Source: CAZLNO01 sp964561005 (lineage in GTDB: Bacteria; Pseudomonadota; Alphaproteobacteria; Kiloniellales; Rhodovibrionaceae). Taken from it: a stretch of DNA of 34,080 nt. The notes under the pieces are model-generated. The model was not told the origin of the DNA. It made no database searches and worked only from the letters and a program-made list of their open reading frames with translations. Location of the stretch: contig CAZLNO010000030.1 in NCBI GenBank assembly GCA_964561005.1, positions 1 through 34,080 on the forward strand. The letters are read 5' to 3'. Each line of letters starts with the position of its first letter. Positions within the stretch are counted from its first letter, which is position 1. A program made the position numbers and the translations under genes. This document shows positions 14,540-23,407 of this stretch, one piece after another.

Positions 14540-17173
14540 TCAATTTTTCGTGTCGGGGTCCGCCGTCCGGGCCCGCCGCCCGTCGAACGCAGCCAGCAGG
14601 CAGGGCAGGACGACCAGGACCGACAGCAGCGTGAAAGCCACCGCGATGGTCAGAAGGGCGCCCATGCTGCTCATACCCTTGTGGTCGGAGACGATGAGCG
14701 TGCCGAAGGACGCCAGCGTCGTCAGGACGCTCAGCAGCACCGCGCGCGGCGTCGAACTGACCAGGGCCGCCTCGGTCGTTGCCGACTGGCGAGCGCGCAG
14801 GACCAGGTGGATGCCGCTGCTGACCCCCAGCCCCATGAGCAGCGGCAGCACGATCACGTTGGCGAAATTCAGCGGAATTCCGAAGATCGCGGCCGTCGCC
14901 AGGGTCAGCACGGTCGCCAGGACGAGCGGCGCCAGCGTCATCACGACATCGCGCAGGCACCGCAGCGTGAGCGCAAGCAGAAGCACGATCCCGAGACCCG
15001 CATAGGCCGTGGCCTCGACGAAGGCGCGGACGACGGCCGCCGAGGCCTCGTGAATGACCACCGGCGCGCCCGTCGCCCGGTCGCTGATCGCCAGGCTGGT
15101 TTCGGCGAACGCCCGGATGTCGCCATTGTCCGTCAGTGCGTCCGCGGGCCGCGCCTCTACCCGCGCATGGCCATCGGACGCGATCCAGCGGGACACCAGT
15201 TCCGGCGGCAAGTCCGCCCGCGCCACGGGGCCGACCTCCAGGGCTTGCCGCAGAAAGTCCAGCGTCCTCGGCAGATAGACGGTCCAGCGCTCCTCCAGCG
15301 CCGCCAGATCCGGGGTGCCCTCGAAGACCGCCAGGTTGGCCTGAAGGTCCCCGGCCGCGCGCCCGACCTCGCCTTCCGCGGACGCGAGGGAGGGCAGCGC
15401 CGCCAGCAGCCGGTCGTACCCCGCCGCCCGCTCGCCGGCATCCGACGCGGCCTCGCCGCCGGTCTCCATCAGGAGCGGCGCCAGGAAGAAGGCCGCGTCG
15501 CCCAGAATGGCCAGCTTCTCGTCCTGCCGATCCGGCACGAAGCTGGCCAGCGTCCGCGCGCCGCCGAAGGCGGGATCGGCGCGGAAGCGCCCGGCCAGAG
15601 TCGCCGCCGTCTCCAGGTCCGGGGCCAGCACGTTGACGACGTAGGGCGTGGTCCGCGGGTCGGCGGCCAGATCGTTGAACGCCTGGATCGAGCCGGAGTC
15701 AGGGTCGCGCAGGTTCATGGGGTTGAAATCGAAGTCCACCATCGGCGCGACCGCCGCCGCGGCCAGTCCCAGCATCGTCGCGCCGCCCAGCACCGCGCGC
15801 CGGTGGCGGATCAGCCAGGTCTGTTCCCGCTGCACCGTCGTGCCCGCCTCGCTGTAGCCCCGCCGGGGCCGCCACAAGGCGATCAGCGCGGGCAGCACCG
15901 TCAGGCTCGCCGCCGCCGCCACGAACATGCCAAGCCCGGCGATCAGCCCCAGCTCGGCCAGACCCAGGTAGGCCGTGGGCAGGAAGGCGAAAAAGCCGAC
16001 GGCGGCGCAGAGCGCGCTGAGCAACAGGGCGCAGCCAACCCCCTTTCCTGCGGTGACGATCGCCGGCGTCACCTCGCACCCCCCTTCCTCCCGGTAGCGC
16101 AGGGCGTAGTGGATGCAGAAGTCGATGCCCAGGCCGAGGAAAAGCACGGCGAAGGCGACCGAGATCAGGTTCAGCTCCCCCACCACGACGGCGGCCAGCC
16201 CGGCGGTCCACACCAGGCCCGCGAGCAGCGTGACCAGGCTGGCGGCCACCAGTCGGGGCGCGCGCAGGCCGGTGAGCAGGATCGCCGACACCGCCAGCAG
16301 CGACAGCAAGGCGGCCAGGCTGCCCCCTGCCTCCACGGTCTCCATCTCCTCATGCTCGATGACCGCCTCGCCGGTCAGGCGCACCCGCACCGCGCCCCTG
16401 GTCTCACGCTCAAGCCGGCGGGCGGTCGTGCGCACCTCGGCAATGGCCGCCGCCGCGGGCTTCAGGCGGGCGAAGTCGAGCACCGGCTGTAGCACCACGA
16501 AACGCCGAGTCCCGGCGAAGCCTTGCGCCGCATCGTCGTCGCCGTCCGGCCGCAGCAGGGCCTGCCAGGAGAGGTTGCGCGGCCGGCCCTCCGCCATCGC
16601 CCGCGCGCTGACCGCCATCTCGTCCAGCAGCCGGTCGAAGCCCGCGAGCGAGGCATCCTCTCCGCGCTCCGCCGCCAGCGCGAACACCTCGGCCAGACCC
16701 GCGAGCGTGGGCGCGCGGGCAAGCTCGGCCAGCAGCGGCTCCGCCTCCGCCAGCCGATCGATCAGCGCCGCCAGGGAGTCGGGCTCCAGGTAGAGGAAGC
16801 CGTGCCGCTTGAGGAAGTCGCTCCCCGGCAGATAGACGTCGGCCACCTCCGGGGCGTCGCGCATCCGACCGGCCAGGACCTCCGCCGCCTCGTCCGCGCG
16901 CTCGGGAGTCGGGGCGTCGACGACGGCGACGATAGTGTTGTTGAGCTCGGGGAAAGCCGCGTTGAACGCGTTGGCATGCTGCCGGAAGGGCACCTCCGGC
17001 GAGATCATGTCCACCGTGTTGGTGGAGATCCCCAGCTCCCGACCGATCGCGACCACCGCGAGGATGGTCAGCAACGCCGCGACGGTCAGGACGACCCGCC
17101 GCCCGCGTGCGATCCACGCCGTCCAGACGCCGAGCGCGCGCGCGCAGAATCGGCCGGCATCCCGCGTCGTCAT
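14540..17173 (-). CDS. hpnN: Hopanoid transporter HpnN, RND/MMPL family
   Basis: An 877-residue inner-membrane RND-like protein with two repeats, each a transmembrane helix, a large periplasmic domain and a five-helix bundle. First helix is about residues 20-45; helical clusters lie near 285-440 (LNLISVAFAVLFLGLGIDFCIHYALRY) and near 720-870 (NFANVIVLPLLMGLGVSSGIHL). The GIDFCIHY and GVSSGIHL elements are the family's paired central helix motifs. HpnN in Rhodopseudomonas palustris moves hopanoids towards the outer membrane. The ATG at 17173 (MTTRDAGRF) is preceded by GGGG at about 7 nt; an ATG at 17197 lacks a ribosome-binding site. It diverges from hpnM, a likely periplasmic partner. Confidence 0.9.
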   Translation of the reverse strand: MTTRDAGRFCARALGVWTAWIARGRRVVLTVAALLTILAVVAIGRELGISTNTVDMISPEVPFRQHANAFNAAFPELNNTIVAVVDAPTPERADEAAEVLAGRMRDAPEVADVYLPGSDFLKRHGFLYLEPDSLAALIDRLAEAEPLLAELARAPTLAGLAEVFALAAERGEDASLAGFDRLLDEMAVSARAMAEGRPRNLSWQALLRPDGDDDAAQGFAGTRRFVVLQPVLDFARLKPAAAAIAEVRTTARRLERETRGAVRVRLTGEAVIEHEEMETVEAGGSLAALLSLLAVSAILLTGLRAPRLVAASLVTLLAGLVWTAGLAAVVVGELNLISVAFAVLFLGLGIDFCIHYALRYREEGGCEVTPAIVTAGKGVGCALLLSALCAAVGFFAFLPTAYLGLAELGLIAGLGMFVAAAASLTVLPALIALWRPRRGYSEAGTTVQREQTWLIRHRRAVLGGATMLGLAAAAVAPMVDFDFNPMNLRDPDSGSIQAFNDLAADPRTTPYVVNVLAPDLETAATLAGRFRADPAFGGARTLASFVPDRQDEKLAILGDAAFFLAPLLMETGGEAASDAGERAAGYDRLLAALPSLASAEGEVGRAAGDLQANLAVFEGTPDLAALEERWTVYLPRTLDFLRQALEVGPVARADLPPELVSRWIASDGHARVEARPADALTDNGDIRAFAETSLAISDRATGAPVVIHEASAAVVRAFVEATAYAGLGIVLLLALTLRCLRDVVMTLAPLVLATVLTLATAAIFGIPLNFANVIVLPLLMGLGVSSGIHLVLRARQSATTEAALVSSTPRAVLLSVLTTLASFGTLIVSDHKGMSSMGALLTIAVAFTLLSVLVVLPCLLAAFDGRRARTADPDTKN

Positions 17174-17287
17174 TGATCGCCCCGCGGCGCTGCCCACATA
17201 ACGCGACAGGAGCCGCCGTCAGTCGCGCGGCCCGACGTGGCATCGAGCCGACCCCCGTGGCGGCGACCCTGCCGGGAGAGATGAGTC

Positions 17288-17908
17288 ATGCTTCGGACCC
17301 TCGCTTTGCCCGTTCTTCTCGCCGCCTGCCTCGTCGCCGGCCTGAGCGGCGCCGGCACGGCCGGCCCCGCGCGCGCGGCGGCGACGCAGCCGGTCGAGAA
17401 CCTGACCTCGGTGCTTCTCGACACGATGAAGCAGGCCGAGGAACTCGGCTTTGAAGGACGCGCCGAAAAGCTGGAACCGGTGCTGCGGGAGACCTTCGAC
17501 TTCCCCTTCATGGCACGCCTTTCGGTGGGCCGCCATTGGTCGAAACTCAGTGACGAGCAGCAGCAGAAACTCATCGATCACTTCGCGCGCATGAGCATCG
17601 CCACCTTTGCCGCCCGCTTCGACGGCTATTCCGGCCAGACCTGGGAGGTGTTATCCCCGCAGGACGGGCCGCGCAACACCGTCCTGGTGCCGACCCGCCT
17701 GGCCAAGAGCCCCGAGGACGCGGTGACGATCTCCTACCTCATGCGCGAGACGGAGGCGGCCTGGCGCGCGGTCGACGTCTACCTGAAGGGGACTTATTCC
17801 GAACTGGCCACCAAGCGCTCCGAGTACGGCAGCGTGATCAAGCGCGAAGGCTTCCAGGCCCTGCTCGACCGCATCGAACGGCGGATCGCCGAGCTGCGCG
17901 CCGGCTAG
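17288..17908 (+). CDS. hpnM: HpnM, MlaC/Ttg2D-like periplasmic lipid-binding protein
   Basis: A 206-residue secreted protein of the MlaC (Ttg2D) family, which carries lipids across the periplasm. The signal peptide ends around GPARAAA (about residue 30). A Cys at 14 in LLAAC resembles a lipobox but lies inside the hydrophobic stretch, so type I cleavage is preferred. Family features include FDFPFMARLSVGRHWSKLSDEQQQKLIDHF and later YLKGTYSELATKRSEYGSVIKREGF, typical of hopanoid-linked HpnM. GGGAGAG precedes the ATG by 7 nt. Divergence from the transporter hpnN (114-bp gap) suggests that the two work together in hopanoid export. Confidence 0.88.
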   Translation: MLRTLALPVLLAACLVAGLSGAGTAGPARAAATQPVENLTSVLLDTMKQAEELGFEGRAEKLEPVLRETFDFPFMARLSVGRHWSKLSDEQQQKLIDHFARMSIATFAARFDGYSGQTWEVLSPQDGPRNTVLVPTRLAKSPEDAVTISYLMRETEAAWRAVDVYLKGTYSELATKRSEYGSVIKREGFQALLDRIERRIAELRAG

Positions 17909-17943
17909 GACGTCGCCGGCGGCGGCTGGACCGCCCCCACGTC
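17909..17943. terminator. Possible bidirectional terminator between hpnM and dxs
   Basis: The 38-bp gap between two convergent genes is almost filled by nested inverted repeats: GACGT (17909-17913) with ACGTC (17939-17943), and GGCGG (17921) with CCGCC (17931). There is no T tract; the call rests on position and pairing. Confidence 0.3.
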
Positions 17944-17946
17944 GTC

Positions 17947-19899
17947 TCAGGCCCCGGCCTTCTGCAGCAGCGTCTCGGCGTCCTCGTTATAGCCCAGGGC
18001 CTGCAGCGCCTGCGCCACGACGTGGTGCGCGTTCAGGCCAGCCTCGTCAAACTGGTCGTAGGGCTTGCCGTGATCGATGAAACGGTCGGGCAGCGTCATC
18101 GGCCGCAGCTTCAGACCGGCATCGAGACGACCGATCTGCGCCAGGTACTGCATGACGTGCGCCGCGAAGCCCCCGACCGCGCCCTCCTCCAGCGTGATCA
18201 GCACCTCGTGCTCGTTGGCCAGCCGGCGCACCAGGTCCTGATCCAGCGGCTTGGCGAAACGGGCGTCGGCGACCGTCGTCGACAGCCCGCGCGCCGCCAG
18301 TTCCTCGGCGGCCTTGAGCGCCTCGCCCTTGCGCGCGCCATAGCTGAGGATCGCCACCTTGGTGCCCTCGCGCAGCACGCGGCCCTTGCCGATCTCCAGC
18401 GGCACGCCCTGTTTCGGCAGCTCGACCCCCAGGCCCTCGCCGCGCGGGTAGCGCAGCGCGCTGGGCCGGTCGTCGATGCGGGCGGCGGTGGCCACCATGT
18501 GCACCAGCTCCGCCTCGTCGCCCGCGGCCATCAGCACGAAGCCCGGCAGCGTGCCCAGATAGGCGATGTCGTAGCTGCCCTGGTGCGTCACGCCGTCGGC
18601 GCCCACCATGCCGGCGCGGTCGATGGCGAAGCGCACCGGCAGGCGCTGGATCGCCACGTCGTGGACGATCTGGTCGTAGGCGCGCTGCAGGAAGGTGGAG
18701 TAGATCGTGGCGAACGGCCGATAGCCCTCGCAGGCCAGACCACCGCAGAAGGTGACGGCGTGCTGCTCGGCGATACCGACGTCGAAGCCGCGATCCGGGA
18801 AGCGCGCCTTGAACTTGTCGATGCCGGTGCCGCCGGGCATGGCCGCCGTCACGGCGACGATCCTGTCGTCGCGCTCGGCCTCCTGGATCAGGCTGTCGGC
18901 GAAAACCTTGGTATAGCTGGGCGCCTTGGGCGCGGGCTTGCTCTGCTTGCCGGTGACGACGTCGAACTTGGCCACGCCGTGGTACTTGTCGGAGGCTCCC
19001 TCGGCCGGAGCGTAGCCCTTGCCCTTCTGGGTGACGCAGTGGATCAGAATGGGGCCGTCGCCCTCGGCGTCGCGAACGTTCTTCAGCACCGGCAAGAGGT
19101 GGTCGAGGTTGTGCCCGTCGATCGGGCCGACGTAGTAGAAGCCCAGCTCCTCGAACAGCGTGCCGCCGGTCAAGAGGCCGCGCGCGTACTCTTCCGCCCG
19201 CGCCGCCGCCTTCTGGAAGGGCTTGGGGAACTGCCGCGACAGCTCGCGCGCGACGTGCCGCATGGAGCGATAGGGCTTGGAGGAGATGGTGCGCGAGAGA
19301 TAGGCGCTCATGGCGCCCACCGCCGGGGCGATCGACATGTCGTTGTCGTTCAGGATGACGATCAGCCGCGAGTGCATCGCCCCGGCGTTGTTCATCGCCT
19401 CGTAGGCCATGCCGGCGGACATCGCCCCGTCACCGATCACCGCCACCACGTGGTTGTCCCGCCCGGCCAGGTCGCGCGCCACCGCGAAGCCCAGGCCCGA
19501 GGAGATAGAGGTCGAGGAGTGCGCCGCGCCGAAGGGGTCGTAGTCGCTCTCCTTCCGGCTGGTGAAGCCGGACAGCCCGCCACCCTGGCGCAGCGTGCGG
19601 ATGCGGTCGCGCCGCCCGGTCAGCACCTTGTGCGGATAGCACTGGTGGCTGACGTCCCAGATCAGCCGATCGTCCGGCGTGTCGAAGACGTAGTGCAGCG
19701 CCACCGTGAGCTCGACCACGCCCAGTCCGGCCCCCAGGTGGCCGCCGGTCACCGACACGGCGTCGATCACTTCCTGACGCAACTCGTCGGCGAGCTGGCG
19801 CAGGTCGCTCTCCTTCAGGCGCCGCAGCTCGGCGGGAGTGGGGACTTTATCCAGCAGCGGGGTCTTGGACTTGGCCTGCATCGATACACTCGCGGTCAC
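17947..19899 (-). CDS. dxs: 1-deoxy-D-xylulose-5-phosphate synthase
   Basis: A thiamine-diphosphate enzyme joining pyruvate and glyceraldehyde 3-phosphate, first step of the MEP isoprenoid route and source of the thiazole sugar for ThiG. The 650-residue length is normal. Visible are GGHLGAGLG with His54, AAHSSTS with His127, the ThDP motif GDGAMSAGMAYEAMNN from 156, the pyrimidine-binding region DVGIAEQHAVTF with the catalytic Glu, and RYPRGEGLG. GTG at 19899 is the longest start; ATG at 19881 (MQAKSKTPLL) is equally possible, and neither has a strong ribosome-binding site. It begins 12 bp after hpnH, placing isoprenoid supply directly within the hopanoid operon. Confidence 0.95.
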   Translation of the reverse strand: MTASVSMQAKSKTPLLDKVPTPAELRRLKESDLRQLADELRQEVIDAVSVTGGHLGAGLGVVELTVALHYVFDTPDDRLIWDVSHQCYPHKVLTGRRDRIRTLRQGGGLSGFTSRKESDYDPFGAAHSSTSISSGLGFAVARDLAGRDNHVVAVIGDGAMSAGMAYEAMNNAGAMHSRLIVILNDNDMSIAPAVGAMSAYLSRTISSKPYRSMRHVARELSRQFPKPFQKAAARAEEYARGLLTGGTLFEELGFYYVGPIDGHNLDHLLPVLKNVRDAEGDGPILIHCVTQKGKGYAPAEGASDKYHGVAKFDVVTGKQSKPAPKAPSYTKVFADSLIQEAERDDRIVAVTAAMPGGTGIDKFKARFPDRGFDVGIAEQHAVTFCGGLACEGYRPFATIYSTFLQRAYDQIVHDVAIQRLPVRFAIDRAGMVGADGVTHQGSYDIAYLGTLPGFVLMAAGDEAELVHMVATAARIDDRPSALRYPRGEGLGVELPKQGVPLEIGKGRVLREGTKVAILSYGARKGEALKAAEELAARGLSTTVADARFAKPLDQDLVRRLANEHEVLITLEEGAVGGFAAHVMQYLAQIGRLDAGLKLRPMTLPDRFIDHGKPYDQFDEAGLNAHHVVAQALQALGYNEDAETLLQKAGA

Positions 19900-19911
19900 G
19901 TGTAGAGTGGC

Positions 19912-21078
19912 TTACCCGGCCTGCCGCGTGGCCTCCGGGTCCTTGGTCGCCGAGTCGTTGGCCGCCGGCTTCTTGTCCCCCGGCTGCGCGAACTCGGCCA
20001 CGATGTCCTCAAAGACGTACTCCGCCCGGCGCTGGTTCTCCAAGGGAATTTCCGGCGCCATCGGCCCTTCCGTCCGCACGCCGCGCAGACGCACCCACAG
20101 CGCCTTCAGGGGATTGCGCACCGCGTCCTCCACGGCCGTGCCCTCGTAGCCGCAGTGCACCATGCAGTTGGCGCACTTCTCGTAGTTGCCGGTGCCGTAG
20201 GCCGACCACTCCGTCTCCTCCATCAGCTCCCTGTAGGAGCTGGCATAGCCCTCGTTCAGGAGGTAGCACGGCCGCTGCCAGCCGAAGATGTTGCGCGTGG
20301 GATTGCTCCAGGGCGTGCAGCGGTAGTCCTGGTTGCCCGCCAGAAAGTCGAGGAACAGGCTGGACTGGGCGAACTGCCATTTCTTGCCCTTGCCGCGGCG
20401 GAAGAGGTCGCGGAACAGCTCCTTCGTCTGGGCGCGGTTCAGGAAGTGCTCCTGGTCGGGCGCGCGCTCGTAGGCATAGCCCGGCGAGACGGTGACGCCC
20501 TCGACCCCCAGCTCGTTGACGTAGTCCAGGAACTCCGCCACGCGGTCGGCCTTGGCGTTGTTGAACAGCGTGGCGTTGACGGTGATGCGGAAGCCCTTGG
20601 CCCGCGCCTCCTGGATCGCCTTCACCGCCGCGTCGAACACGCCCTCCTGGTCGACCGCCGCGTCATGCTCGTCGCGCAGGCCGTCCAGATGGATGGAGAA
20701 GGTCAGATAGGGGCTGGGCTCGAACAGATGCAGCTTCTTGCGCAGGAGCAGGGCGTTCGTGCAGAGGTAGACAAAGCGCTTGCGCTTCACTAGCTCCTGC
20801 ACGATCTGCCCGATCTCCTTGTGGATCAGCGGCTCGCCACCGGGGATCGAGACCACGGGCGCGCCGCACTCCTCGGCGGCGTCGATGCATTCCTGCACTG
20901 ACAGCCGGCGCCGGAGGATGGAATCCGGATAATCGATCTTGCCGCAGCCGGGACAGGCCAGGTTGCACTGAAACAGCGGCTCCAGCATCAGGACCAGGGG
21001 GTAGCGCTTGTTACCGCGAAGACGCTGCTTCAGGATGTAGGCTCCGACGCGGATTTGCTGGCGAAGCGGGACCGACAC
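19912..21078 (-). CDS. hpnH: Radical SAM adenosylhopane synthase HpnH
   Basis: A 388-residue radical S-adenosylmethionine enzyme that adds the 5'-deoxyadenosyl group to diploptene, giving adenosylhopane for extended hopanoids. The [4Fe-4S] motif is Cys38-x3-Cys42-x2-Cys45 (CNLACPGC), preceded by LMLEPLFQ and followed by the SAM-binding IPGGEPLIH. The C-terminal domain (from about 270) has conserved cysteines in CTPWSN, RPCYLL and CANCMVHCGYEG typical of the HpnH tail. The start is GTG at 21078, chosen because a very strong GAGGAGGA lies 5 nt upstream; the frame is open further upstream but overlaps ispH. It lies between ispH and dxs. Confidence 0.94.
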   Translation of the reverse strand: MSVPLRQQIRVGAYILKQRLRGNKRYPLVLMLEPLFQCNLACPGCGKIDYPDSILRRRLSVQECIDAAEECGAPVVSIPGGEPLIHKEIGQIVQELVKRKRFVYLCTNALLLRKKLHLFEPSPYLTFSIHLDGLRDEHDAAVDQEGVFDAAVKAIQEARAKGFRITVNATLFNNAKADRVAEFLDYVNELGVEGVTVSPGYAYERAPDQEHFLNRAQTKELFRDLFRRGKGKKWQFAQSSLFLDFLAGNQDYRCTPWSNPTRNIFGWQRPCYLLNEGYASSYRELMEETEWSAYGTGNYEKCANCMVHCGYEGTAVEDAVRNPLKALWVRLRGVRTEGPMAPEIPLENQRRAEYVFEDIVAEFAQPGDKKPAANDSATKDPEATRQAG

Positions 21079-21137
21079 GGTTCCTCCTCGTTCATGACAA
21101 TGGGTGTGCGAGCCGTCGCGGGCTCGTCGACAACTGT

Positions 21138-22106
21138 TTACACGGCATCCAACAGCGTCTCGGGAAGACGGAACTGTACGCGTTCGGCGACGCCCGGAAG
21201 CGTCTCCAACTCGATGTGGTAACGCAGGGCGATCGCGTCGATCAACTCTTCCACCAATTCTTCCGGGGCGGAAGCGCCCGCGGTGATCCCCACGCAGCGG
21301 GCGCCGTCCAGCCAGGAGTCCTCCAGCGCCCCCGCCTCCGGCACCAGGTGCGCCGGCCGCTCGCAGGCCGCCGCGATCTCGCGCAGCCTGTTCGAATTGG
21401 AGCTGTTCGGCGCCCCGACCACCAGAACCACGTCGCTGACGCGCGCCAGCGCGCGCAAAGCCGTCTGCCGGTTCTGGGTGGCATAGCATATGTCGCGCAG
21501 ATCCGGGCCGGCGATTTCCGGAAAGCGGGCGCGCAGCGCGGCGATCACCTCGCGGGTGTCGTCGACGCTCAAGGTGGTCTGCGTCACATAGGCAAGTCTG
21601 TCCGGTTCGGTGGGCTCGATGCGGGCCACGTCCGCCGGGCTGCTCACCACGTGGACCGTGCCGGGGATCCGCCCCAGCGTCCCTTCGACCTCCGGATGGC
21701 CGCGGTGACCGATCAACACCACCTCGTAGCCCTTCGCGGCGTAGCCCTCGCCTTCCTTGTGAACCTTGGCGACCAGGGGGCAGGTCGCGTCGATCACGCG
21801 CAGGCGGCGGCGGGCGGCGTCGGCCTCCACGGCGCGGGCCACGCCGTGGGCGGAAAAGACCGTGACCGCGCCCTCGGGGATCTCGTCGACCTCGCTGACG
21901 AAGCGCGCGCCCTTGGCCTCCAGGCTCTTGACCACGCGCTGATTGTGGACAATCTCATGGCGCACGTAGACTGGCGCTCCATACACGGACAAGGCCCGGT
22001 TCACGATCTCGATCGCCCGCTCCACGCCGGCGCAGAAGCCGCGCGGCGTTGCCAGGACGACGCGCAGCGTCCCTGTCTCGCCCGGCCGCTTGGCTGCGCC
22101 CCTCAT
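21138..22106 (-). CDS. ispH: 4-hydroxy-3-methylbut-2-enyl diphosphate reductase
   Basis: Last enzyme of the MEP pathway, an iron-sulfur reductase releasing IPP and DMAPP. From the ATG at 22106 (322 residues) the three cluster-binding cysteines are Cys25 (GFCAGV), Cys109 (DATCPLV) and Cys207 (ICYATQNRQ). The substrate loop GHPEVEG carries the catalytic Glu and SSNSNRL binds diphosphate. The ATG at 22106 has AGGA four bases away; the frame stays open to 22217 but that extension is basic, low in family similarity, and would overlap the intergenic region. It heads the ispH-hpnH-dxs series, a clear isoprenoid-to-hopanoid grouping, and diverges from the sulfotransferase gene. Confidence 0.94.
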   Translation of the reverse strand: MRGAAKRPGETGTLRVVLATPRGFCAGVERAIEIVNRALSVYGAPVYVRHEIVHNQRVVKSLEAKGARFVSEVDEIPEGAVTVFSAHGVARAVEADAARRRLRVIDATCPLVAKVHKEGEGYAAKGYEVVLIGHRGHPEVEGTLGRIPGTVHVVSSPADVARIEPTEPDRLAYVTQTTLSVDDTREVIAALRARFPEIAGPDLRDICYATQNRQTALRALARVSDVVLVVGAPNSSNSNRLREIAAACERPAHLVPEAGALEDSWLDGARCVGITAGASAPEELVEELIDAIALRYHIELETLPGVAERVQFRLPETLLDAV

Positions 22107-22297
22107 CCGTCCTGTCCCCCTCTGCCGGTTGGCCGTCACCGACATTAACCGTGGAGCGGATTTCCGGGCCAATGACAACACCGTGAGAGCGATGGTCGAT
22201 ATTTTGTCTGGCGGCAACGGCGGTTAAGGTGAAGATCCACCGTCCGCCCTTCGCCCTCAGTGGCGTTCACCAGCCAGGGAAAGCAGTTTCCGCGTCC

Positions 22298-23407
22298 ATG
22301 ATTCACCCGCTCACCGGCGCCGACCTCGCCACGATTATCCGTCTGCTGGTTCAAACGGGTCGACCGGCCCCGCGGTTCCTTCCCGCCCTGGGCGGCATGC
22401 TGGGCTCGGCCGTCGCGCGCCTGCCCAGCACGGCGGTCGAGCGGACCTACGTCGCCGCCCGGCGGCCGGGCGCGGCGATGCCGGCGCCGATCTTCATCCT
22501 GGGCCACTGGCGATCGGGCACGACGCATCTGTTCAACCTGCTCAGCGGCGCGCCCTCGCTGACCTATGCCGCGCCGGTGCCGACGGGGCTGCCCTGGGAC
22601 TTCCTGTTGCTGGGACGGCTGCTGGAGCCGCTGCTGCACCGCGCCATTCCGAGCGAGCGGGGCATCGACCCCATGGCGGTGACCCCGACCGCGCCGCAGG
22701 AAGACGAGATCGCCCTGGCGTCGATGACCGCGCCCTCCTACTACCACGGGGTCTACTTCCCGCGCCGCTTCCGGACGGAGATGGCGCGCGGCCTGTTCTT
22801 CGACGGCTGCGACGGGCGGACGGTGGCGCGCTGGCAGCGCCATCTGCGGCTGTTCACGGAGAAGGTCTCGATGCGCGCGGGCGGGCGGCAGGTCCTTATC
22901 AAGAACCCGGCGCACACGGGCAAGGTCCGCCATCTGCGAGCGATCTGGCCGGACGCCAGGTTCGTGCATATCGTCCGCGACCCCTATCGCGTCTACCAGT
23001 CCACCGGTCGGATGTTCGCGGATCTGCTCGACATGCTGGCGCTGCAGCCCCACGACCCCGAGGAAGTGGACATGGCGATCCTGGAGAGCTATCCGCGGAC
23101 GATGGACGCTTTGCTGGCCGACACCCGCGACCTGCCCGAGACGCGGTTCGTCGAGCTGCGCTTCGAGGACCTGGAGGCCGATCCGCTGGGCCAGGTCGCC
23201 CTGGTCGCCGATCGACTCGGCCTTGCCGATCGGAATGGGCTGCTGGACGCGGCGCGCCGACATCTGGCCGGCGTGGCCGACTACAAGAGCCGGACGCGGG
23301 CCATACCCCCCGACGTCGCGGCCAAGGTCGAGCAGCACTGGGGCCGCCAGCGCGCCGCCTGGGGCTATCCGTGCCAGACCGTCGAGAGCGGAACAGCGCC
23401 GCGATGA
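22298..23407 (+). CDS. PAPS-dependent sulfotransferase family protein
   Basis: A 369-residue protein with both PAPS signatures of cytosolic-type sulfotransferases: the 5'-phosphosulfate loop GHWRSGTTHLFNLL (69-82) and the 3'-phosphate site HIVRDPYRVYQS (224-235, Arg227 and Ser235). LIKNPAHTGKV and FVELRFEDLEADP also fit the Sulfotransfer_3 type group, which includes lipid and glycan sulfotransferases. A GTG at 22229 could extend it by 23 residues, but the ATG at 22298 fits the family start better. Its stop overlaps the hpnA ATG by 4 bp (ATGA), so the two are co-translated. This context suggests a lipid or hopanoid acceptor; the true acceptor is unknown. Confidence 0.8.
   Translation: MIHPLTGADLATIIRLLVQTGRPAPRFLPALGGMLGSAVARLPSTAVERTYVAARRPGAAMPAPIFILGHWRSGTTHLFNLLSGAPSLTYAAPVPTGLPWDFLLLGRLLEPLLHRAIPSERGIDPMAVTPTAPQEDEIALASMTAPSYYHGVYFPRRFRTEMARGLFFDGCDGRTVARWQRHLRLFTEKVSMRAGGRQVLIKNPAHTGKVRHLRAIWPDARFVHIVRDPYRVYQSTGRMFADLLDMLALQPHDPEEVDMAILESYPRTMDALLADTRDLPETRFVELRFEDLEADPLGQVALVADRLGLADRNGLLDAARRHLAGVADYKSRTRAIPPDVAAKVEQHWGRQRAAWGYPCQTVESGTAPR

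Noticed and set aside
10493..16492. A 1999-codon plus-strand open frame across shc, hpnB, the PagL-like gene and hpnN
   Set aside because: It is antisense to several well-recognised genes and rich in Arg/Gln/His from reverse codon bias; no domain seen.
21079..21489. N-terminal extension of hpnH
   Set aside because: Overlaps ispH in another frame; the GTG at 21078 has a very strong GAGGAGGA upstream.
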